From: Kribbella sandramycini
Lineage (GTDB): Bacteria; Actinomycetota; Actinomycetes; Propionibacteriales; Kribbellaceae
Assembly (NCBI RefSeq): GCF_013131805.1
Contig: NZ_JABJRC010000011.1
Span: forward strand, 124,001-188,000
DNA length: 64,000 nt
Reading direction: 5' to 3'
The translations under genes and the position numbers were made by a program. The first letter of the stretch is position 1; every line of letters starts with the position of its first letter. Positions 58,827 through 64,000 of this stretch are shown piece by piece. Below the pieces are notes generated by a model. The model saw nothing but the letters and a program-made list of their open reading frames with translations. It did not search any database and was not told the origin of the DNA.

Positions 58827-60071
58827 ATGGAGGGTGGGGTGGTGGAACGCGCGCGCTGGCGGGACGTCTTCGGTCACGCCGAGTTCCGTGCGCTGTTCGT
58901 GGCCGGAGTGCTGTCGGTCGCCGGTGATCAGTTCGCACGGGTGGCGCTGTCGGTGCTGGTCTTCGAACGGACGGAGTCGGCCGGTCTGACCGCGCTGACG
59001 TACGCGCTGACCTATCTGCCCGACCTCCTGTTCGGCCCCCTGCTGGCCGGTTTCGCGGACCGCTATCCGCGGCGTGCGGTGATGATCATCACCGATCTCG
59101 CCAGGGCAGTTCTCGTTGCAGGTATGGCGATCGAGGGCCTCCCCCTGCTGGTGGTGATCGCACTACTACTGGGGCTCCAGGCGTTCGGATCGCCGTTCAA
59201 CGCCGCACGGGCCGCCACGCTGCCGGCCGTCCTGCCGGGCGACCACTACGTGCTCGGCAAGGCCGCGAACGACATGGTCGTCCAGTTCAGCCAGGTGCTC
59301 GGTTTCGGCACCGGCGGCGTCATCGTGGTCGCCATCGGGACGTCCGGCGGCCTCCTGCTGGACTCGGCGACCTTCCTGTTGTCGGCTGCGCTGATCGCGA
59401 TCGGCGTCCGGCGACGTCCAACCCCGGAGCGTGGCACTGATGAGCCACGACCCGGCTACTTCAAGGACCTCTCCGCAGGCCTCTCACTGGTCGCCCGGAC
59501 GCCGAAGCTCCGGTCGCTGGTCGTTCTGGCCACCATTGCCGGTTTCTACGTGACTGTCGAAGGCCTTGCGGTTCCCTACGCACATGAGATCGACGGCGGG
59601 CCTACCGCGGCAGGTCTGCTGCTGGCCGCCAGTCCGGCTGGTGCGGTCGTGGGGATGTGGCTGATCACCCTGTGGCCGCCTGAGCGCCGTATGCGGCTGC
59701 TGGGGCCGCTGGCGGCGTTAGCGTGCGCGCCGCTGGTGCTGTGCTTCCTGGCGCCCGGACTGCTGCCCACAGTGCTGCTGTGGGCCATCTCCGGGATGGC
59801 ATCGGCGTACCACCTGCCGACCAGTGCCGCGTTCGTGCAGGCAGTGCCAGATGCACAGCGCGGTCAGGCCTTCGGAGTCGCCAGCACCGCGTTGAAGAGC
59901 AGTCAGGGCCTCGGGATCCTGCTGGCCGGCCTGATGGCCGACAGCGCCTCCCCGTCGGTCGCGCTGGGGGTGATGGGCACGGTCGGCACATGCGCCGCGC
60001 TGGCGGCGGGCAGCGCCTGGACACGCGCCCGCCGCCCCGGCCCGGAGGTGGCCGGAACGGTCGCCGGATGA
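58827..60071 (+). CDS. MFS exporter
   Basis: 414 residues with about 12 hydrophobic segments. The N-terminus WRDVFGHAEFRALFVAGVLS and LAGFADRYPRRAVMIITDLA (the MFS motif A-type loop) mark the family, and the segment FNAARAATLPAVLPGDHYVL is typical of the MdtG/enterobactin-exporter-like group. No clear Shine-Dalgarno precedes the ATG; TAAGTT lies about 8 nt upstream, so a leaderless message is possible. It converges on the GNEW-repeat gene and would be a candidate exporter for its product, without proof. Confidence 0.88.
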   Translation: MEGGVVERARWRDVFGHAEFRALFVAGVLSVAGDQFARVALSVLVFERTESAGLTALTYALTYLPDLLFGPLLAGFADRYPRRAVMIITDLARAVLVAGMAIEGLPLLVVIALLLGLQAFGSPFNAARAATLPAVLPGDHYVLGKAANDMVVQFSQVLGFGTGGVIVVAIGTSGGLLLDSATFLLSAALIAIGVRRRPTPERGTDEPRPGYFKDLSAGLSLVARTPKLRSLVVLATIAGFYVTVEGLAVPYAHEIDGGPTAAGLLLAASPAGAVVGMWLITLWPPERRMRLLGPLAALACAPLVLCFLAPGLLPTVLLWAISGMASAYHLPTSAAFVQAVPDAQRGQAFGVASTALKSSQGLGILLAGLMADSASPSVALGVMGTVGTCAALAAGSAWTRARRPGPEVAGTVAG

Positions 60072-60076
60072 GCCGG

Positions 60077-60103
60077 CCGGAGATTCAGGGGAATTACCTC
60101 CGG
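60077..60103. terminator. Stem-loop between MFS and GNEW-repeat genes
   Basis: CCGGAG (60077-60082) pairs with CTCCGG (60098-60103), extended by ATTC (60083-60086) with GAAT (60091-60094) around a three-base bulge. It begins 6 bp after the MFS stop. On the minus strand it follows a T-rich stretch after the GNEW gene, so it could serve both. Confidence 0.5.
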
Positions 60104-60152
60104 ACGACATCCGTAAAATATCGGTAAAGAAAATCGCGGGAGGTCCCGTGGA

Positions 60153-60350
60153 TCACCACTCGTTACCGCTGGTGAACCATTCGTTACCGCCGCCGGCGGG
60201 CCGGTGCAGCCACTCGTTGCCACCCTGTGTGAACCACTCGTTTCCGCCGCGGGACCACTCGTTCCCGCTGGTCAGCCACTCGTTCCCGATTCCGCTCAAA
60301 CGCTTGCTGGAGCCGTGGAACCACTCGTTGCCGATGCTCGTCTTGGACAT
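60153..60350 (-). CDS. Small GNEW-repeat protein (candidate peptide precursor)
   Basis: 65 residues from the ATG at 60350 (MSKTSIGNEW), with GGAAGGA (60360-60366) 9 nt upstream; an ATG at 60374 would give 73 residues but lacks such a site. The tetrapeptide GNEW occurs seven times, usually followed by Phe or Leu, and the last Trp is the final residue. Spacing between repeats is 15, 7, 7, 8, 11 and 7 residues; linkers are Gly/Ser/Thr with a few basic residues. The Gly codon uses all four GGN forms and one Glu is GAA, while the peptide is invariant, which shows selection on this frame. There is no Cys, signal peptide or membrane segment. It looks like a multi-core RiPP precursor or repeat ligand, but no maturase lies nearby and I recognise no family. 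Confidence 0.75.
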   Translation of the reverse strand: MSKTSIGNEWFHGSSKRLSGIGNEWLTSGNEWSRGGNEWFTQGGNEWLHRPAGGGNEWFTSGNEW

Positions 60351-60471
60351 GGTGCTGGATCCTTCCGTCGCCATCCGCCAGATGGAATAACGCGCAGGCC
60401 GGGATGACCTCGCGTGAACAGACAGTTACTATTCAGGAATAACCGCTCAGGTCTATCCGTGTGAGGCCACC

Positions 60472-61806
60472 ATGATTCTGATCGGTCGGAGCAATTGGGT
60501 GCCACCCCGCCAATGGAAGCTCTGGTCGTTACCGCGTCCCGCGCTGGGCTACGTGCTCGGTGTGGATGCAGTCGCAGTCACGATCACCGCCTTGGCTCTG
60601 GCCTCAACGCTGTCCGGCGCCCGTACCGGTGTGAGGCCCTCCGAGTGGGTCGCCTTCGCCGTGCTGGCGGCCGCCTCGGTGCTACACCTGGAGTCTGCCC
60701 GCGGGATCGAGCGCCGACGCGAGATGGCAGCTAACAGTTCGCCATACACGAACCTGAAGAGCCTCTGGGTCTTCGCAGGCCTGCTGCTGCTCCCGCTGAG
60801 CCTGGTGATCGCTCTGATCGTCGTCTCGTACGGCTACTCGTGGATCCGCGTCTACGGCCGCACGATCGCCCACCGCAAGGTCTTCTCGGCCAGCACGTTC
60901 ATCCTGGCCAGTGCGGCGGCCGCCGCCGTGCTGCGCGGCGGCGGGCTGCTGACCGAGCCGCGGGTGCCGACCGGGCCGTTCACGCTGCTGGTGGTGCTGG
61001 GCGCCGCGACGACGTGGTGGCTGGTGAACTTCGCGCTCGTGATCGGCGCGATCCTGCTCTCCTCCCCCGAGGCCACCGCTCGGGGCGCTCTGGGCGATCT
61101 GTCCGACCAGTTGGTCGTCGTAGCGGGTCTGGGGCTCGGTGTGGCCGTGGCTGCCCTGCAGGCGTCGTACCCCTGGGTCGTGCCGATCCTGATGGTGACA
61201 GTGCTGACGCTGCACCGGGACCTGCTGCTACCGCAGTTCCAGCGCGCGGCTGGTACCGACGTGAAGACCGGTCTGGCGACGCCGTCGTACTGGGCGAACG
61301 CCGTACCGGCCGAGCTGGCTCGGGCGGAGACGCTGCGGAGCACGGTCGGTCTGCTGATGCTGGATCTGGACCGGTTCAAGGAGATCAACGACACCTACGG
61401 GCACCCGGCCGGCGACCAGGCCTTGAAGGCAGTGGGCCAGAGTGTCCGCGCCGAAGTGCGGCAGGGCGATCTGGTCGCTCGAGTCGGCGGCGACGAGCTG
61501 GCAGTGCTGCTGCCGGGCGCATCGGAGTCCGAGGTGCTTGAAGTGGCCGAGCGGATCCGGGACCGGCTGAGCACGCTCAGCGTCTCGGTCGACACGACGG
61601 CCGAGCGTACGGCGGTCATCACCGGCGTACCGGCCTCGATAGGCGCAGCCGTCTACCCGGATGTCGCCAACACGATGGACCAACTGGTCCTCGCAGCTGA
61701 CAACGCACTGCTCAGCGCAAAGCGGGACGGGCGGAACCGCATTGTCGCGGCCCGCCCGAATCCGCCGGCAGTGACTGACCACTCCGAACAACCAGTCGGC
61801 GACTAG
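60472..61806 (+). CDS. Membrane GGDEF-domain protein (putative diguanylate cyclase)
   Basis: 444 residues. The first 250 contain about six to eight hydrophobic segments, for example LWVFAGLLLLPLSLVIALIV, as a membrane sensor. The C-terminal GGDEF domain (from about 260) has LMLDLDRFKEINDTYGHPAG and RVGGDELAVLLPG. The signature reads GGDEL rather than GGDEF, so activity is likely but not certain. The inhibitory I-site RxxD (RQGD, five residues before GGDEL) is intact. It would make cyclic di-GMP and so affect development. Its TAG stop overlaps that of the convergent MDR gene in CTAG (61803-61806). It diverges from the GNEW gene. Confidence 0.9.
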   Translation: MILIGRSNWVPPRQWKLWSLPRPALGYVLGVDAVAVTITALALASTLSGARTGVRPSEWVAFAVLAAASVLHLESARGIERRREMAANSSPYTNLKSLWVFAGLLLLPLSLVIALIVVSYGYSWIRVYGRTIAHRKVFSASTFILASAAAAAVLRGGGLLTEPRVPTGPFTLLVVLGAATTWWLVNFALVIGAILLSSPEATARGALGDLSDQLVVVAGLGLGVAVAALQASYPWVVPILMVTVLTLHRDLLLPQFQRAAGTDVKTGLATPSYWANAVPAELARAETLRSTVGLLMLDLDRFKEINDTYGHPAGDQALKAVGQSVRAEVRQGDLVARVGGDELAVLLPGASESEVLEVAERIRDRLSTLSVSVDTTAERTAVITGVPASIGAAVYPDVANTMDQLVLAADNALLSAKRDGRNRIVAARPNPPAVTDHSEQPVGD

Positions 61807-62780
61807 CGCACTCTGATCAACGCCTTGCCGAGCAGCGTCCGCTGCTCTAGTGCGGTGTGCGCATCGGCGACGTGATCGAGGTCGAAGACCTGGTCCACCA
61901 CTGGGACCAGGTCACCGGCCGCCACCCGCCTCACTACGTCCGCGCCGGTGACAGTCGTCGTCGTACTGTCAGCACGCAGATCCATGATGCCCTTGAGGGT
62001 GACGCCGCGACGCTCCGCCTCAGCTGGGTCGACCGGTGCGAAGCCGCCGCCAGGTGCGCCATGCGCGGAGATCCATCCGCCGTCCTTGACCACACCGAAC
62101 GCGGCTGCGCCGAACGCACCGCCGGCGCCGTCAAAGACGATGTCCACACCACGGTCGCCAGTAGCTGCCAGCACGGCCTTCTCCCAGCCCGGCTCGCTGT
62201 AGTCGACCACGACGTCGGCCCCTTGCGTCTTGCTGAGCTCTAGCTTCGCCTCGCCACGGGCGGCTGCGACGACACGTGCTCCGGCCCGGTGGGCAAGCTG
62301 GATCAGCAGCAGGCCCATGGCACCCGCAGCCGCCGTGATCAGCACGTCCTTACCCTGCATCGCCGGAGCGAGCTCTTCGAGCATCAGTGCGGTCATCCCG
62401 TCGCCTGACGCCGCCACAGCGGCCGCTAGGTCGACTCCGGGCGGCAACTCGGTCACTGCGCCAATGTCGGCCACTACGAGCTCGGCGTGGGCGCCGAACG
62501 CGGCTGACCGACCGACTACGGTCTTGCCGACCCACTCCGCTGGGACATCCGGCCCGGCGGCGCTGACACGTCCGCCGAACAGGGCGCCGGGGACGTACGG
62601 CGGTTCGACGGCGAAGAAGCTGCCGTGCATACCTCGCCGGATCGCAGTGTCCACCCACATGATGTCCGCCAGCTCGACCTCGACGACGACCTGTCCGGCG
62701 GCCGGCTCCGGGTCCGGCCACTCCTGGGTCCGGATCACCGTCGCATCGCCGAACTCGGTCACCACTGCTGCGCGCATCAC
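61803..62780 (-). CDS. Zinc-independent MDR oxidoreductase (quinone oxidoreductase-like)
   Basis: 325 residues. The N-terminal GroES-like part (MMRAAVVTEFGDATVIRTQE) and the Rossmann part (VLITAAAGAMGLLLIQLAHR) place it in the medium-chain dehydrogenase/reductase superfamily. The catalytic-zinc cysteine and histidine are absent, as in quinone oxidoreductases. DIVFDGAGGAFGAAAFGVVK and the C-terminal LDHVADAHTALEQRTLLGKA are typical. It would reduce quinones or enones with NADPH. A divergent gap with a DnaA-box-like site separates it from the SNF2 gene. Confidence 0.92.
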   Translation of the reverse strand: MMRAAVVTEFGDATVIRTQEWPDPEPAAGQVVVEVELADIMWVDTAIRRGMHGSFFAVEPPYVPGALFGGRVSAAGPDVPAEWVGKTVVGRSAAFGAHAELVVADIGAVTELPPGVDLAAAVAASGDGMTALMLEELAPAMQGKDVLITAAAGAMGLLLIQLAHRAGARVVAAARGEAKLELSKTQGADVVVDYSEPGWEKAVLAATGDRGVDIVFDGAGGAFGAAAFGVVKDGGWISAHGAPGGGFAPVDPAEAERRGVTLKGIMDLRADSTTTTVTGADVVRRVAAGDLVPVVDQVFDLDHVADAHTALEQRTLLGKALIRVR

Positions 62781-62848
62781 TCAACTCCTCGGGGTTGTCG
62801 GTTTCCCCAGCTTGTGACCTGAACATTGGTTGAGGTCAAGTCGAGTAG

Positions 62849-62857
62849 TTATCCACA
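62849..62857 (+). other. Consensus DnaA-box-like 9-mer
   Basis: TTATCCACA, a perfect consensus DnaA box, lies in the 130-bp divergent gap before the SNF2 helicase gene. It is the second such intergenic site in the window. Confidence 0.4.
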
Positions 62858-62910
62858 GGCACCTGGTGACCGGCGGGCGATTGTCGGCGGCTCGGCGTAC
62901 TGTGCGGGGC

Positions 62911-64000
62911 ATGTTCAACGCCGTATTCGTCCCAGCCGACCCGCCGCGCGCGGGCCGTTTGGCCTTGTACGGCGGGGGATCGGGCGCGGACGGCAGCGTC
63001 GAGCTGGTGGTGCCCAGGGGTTCGCAGGTGCGGCGTGCGACAGTGCCGGCTCGGTTGGTCACCGTGTCGGAGGCGCTGGCGATGGCCACCTCGCCGGTGG
63101 CGGGCGCGGCAAGTTGGGAGGCGTGGCGGGCGGCTGCGCTGGCGGGGCTGGGGCTGATCGCGCGCGGTCGGCTCGTTCCGGATCTGACGCCGAGCGGGTA
63201 CGGCGGTTGGCGGGTGGCGCCGCTGGATCCGTTGGATCGGGGCTGGCTGAAACAACTGGTTGCGGCGATGCCGGCGTCCGCACATGCCTTGCCGATCGAA
63301 GGCACGCGACCGCTGCGGCTGGTCGATCCGGAGCAGCTCGTGCGCGCGTTCTGGGATGCGATCGCGGACACCCTCGTGCGGAGTCCGGCTGCTGCGGTCT
63401 CGGTCGGTCCGGGCGCGGCGGCGTTCGCGGCCGTCGAGCCGATGCAGGTGCCCGCGCCGACCGCCTGGCTCGCGGAGACAGCGCAGTCCGAGGCGGCAGG
63501 TGCGCGGTTGGTGCTCCGCATCGAGCCGCCTGAAGGTGTTGATGACTTCAGGGCCGTGCTCCAGCTGCGCAGCGCGCTGGATCCGAGCCTGCTGGTCGAT
63601 GTCGCCGAGGTGTGGACGGCGCCGGCCGCAGTGCTGGCCGCGTTGGGCGAGCGGGCCGAGACCGACCTGCTGCTGGCCCTGCGACGTGGGGCTCGGGTGT
63701 GGCCGCCGCTGCGCAGCGCACTGCAGGATGCGGCGCCTTCCGCGGTCAGTGTCGACGACGACGCGTTGGCAGAGCTGGTCGAGGGCAGCACGGCGTTGGA
63801 GGGCGCCGGGATCGAGGTGCTCTGGCCGGCTGAGCTGTTCGCGGGTGAGCTCGCCGTGCGCGGCACAGTGGCGACGCCGGCGCCCAGCACGGTGACCGGG
63901 CCGGACTTCAGCCTCACCGATCTCGTGGCGTTCCGGTGGCGGCCGACGCTCGACGGGCAGGAGCTGACCGAGCACGAGGTCGCTGCGCTGGCGGAGGCGA
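62911..64000 (+). CDS. SNF2-family helicase, N-terminal part (cut by window)
   Basis: The first 363 residues are present and the frame continues past the right edge. It starts MFNAVFVPADPPRAGRLALY. The end PDFSLTDLVAFRWRPTLDGQ followed by ELTEHEVAALAEA is the SNF2 helicase-associated segment (DUF3670-type) that precedes the ATPase in long actinobacterial SNF2 proteins. The helicase motifs lie outside the window. TACTGT (62898-62903) ends 7 nt before the ATG and no Shine-Dalgarno is seen, so the message may be leaderless. Confidence 0.82.
   Translation, partial: MFNAVFVPADPPRAGRLALYGGGSGADGSVELVVPRGSQVRRATVPARLVTVSEALAMATSPVAGAASWEAWRAAALAGLGLIARGRLVPDLTPSGYGGWRVAPLDPLDRGWLKQLVAAMPASAHALPIEGTRPLRLVDPEQLVRAFWDAIADTLVRSPAAAVSVGPGAAAFAAVEPMQVPAPTAWLAETAQSEAAGARLVLRIEPPEGVDDFRAVLQLRSALDPSLLVDVAEVWTAPAAVLAALGERAETDLLLALRRGARVWPPLRSALQDAAPSAVSVDDDALAELVEGSTALEGAGIEVLWPAELFAGELAVRGTVATPAPSTVTGPDFSLTDLVAFRWRPTLDGQELTEHEVAALAEA

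Noticed and set aside
60148-60390. Plus-strand reading frame with HSLP/HSFP repeats and a good GGGAGG site
   Set aside because: It is the complement of the GNEW gene. The variable base changes Leu to Phe in this frame but is silent in the minus frame, and this frame uses rare TTA codons.
1-64000. tRNA, rRNA, CRISPR arrays, insertion sequences or prophage genes
   Set aside because: I found no regular spaced repeats, no transposase, integrase or phage structural motifs, and no tRNA-like cloverleaf that I could support by eye.

Overview
The window is a chromosome segment of a very GC-rich filamentous actinobacterium. Coding regions show strong G/C third-position preference and frequent GTG/TTG starts. 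It carries AfsR/SARP regulators, WYL regulators, Tat- and lipoprotein-exported hydrolases, a SCO0854-type RING protein, and caspase/EACC1 conflict genes. The gene mix fits Nocardioidales, and Kribbella is my best guess (inference, not proven). I see no rRNA, tRNA, CRISPR array, IS element or prophage. About 52 protein genes fill the window, and the first and last are cut by its edges.

Layout. 1-3.4 kb: SARP regulator end, FMN reductase, DHFR-like protein, berberine-bridge-type oxidase. 3.7-7.3 kb: a large Tat-exported DUF4091/GH123-like glycosidase with a lectin-like propeller. 7.3-12.5 kb: a LysR/EamA divergent pair, a lipoprotein hydrolase, and a WYL regulator facing an epoxide hydrolase across a clear operator-like dyad. 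12.6-17.2 kb: a conflict module made of a caspase-propeller protein, two EACC1-type small proteins and a toxin/antitoxin-like pair. 17.2-29.1 kb: a defence island on the minus strand (Vsr, Z1 helicase-like ATPase, PD-(D/E)XK protein, GHKL ATPase, two uncharacterised proteins, MORC-like ATPase, WYL regulator) with a divergent cytosine-C5 methyltransferase. It resembles MZA-type systems but lacks a recognisable AIPR gene. 29.1-35.4 kb: aldo/keto reductase, LysR, a small unknown, an L,D-transpeptidase lipoprotein and a full AfsR-type regulator.

35.4-45.2 kb: a carbohydrate locus with two divergent sialidase-fold (BNR) secreted proteins, a NAT/GNAT-like protein, a sugar ABC importer (binding protein plus two permeases) and a cytosolic glycosidase-like protein. 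The importer has no ATPase here and probably shares an MsiK-type one. 45.2-55.3 kb: an oligopeptide-type ABC importer (five genes) coupled to an aldehyde dehydrogenase, an SDR and an amidase. It diverges from a FadR-type GntR regulator, with a textbook FadR-like operator between them. 55.3-58.4 kb: an unknown protein and a RING-TerD protein. 58.8-64 kb: MFS exporter, a small gene encoding seven GNEW repeats, a GGDEF membrane protein, a quinone-oxidoreductase-like MDR and the start of a SNF2 helicase.

Most unusual points: the GNEW-repeat peptide gene, supported by synonymous variation of the glycine codon; the MZA-like island with two GHKL ATPases; the caspase with tandem EACC1 genes; and a strongly iterated 12-bp palindrome (GAGAGCGCTCTC) inside coding regions, densest at 45-52 kb and nearly absent from the defence island.
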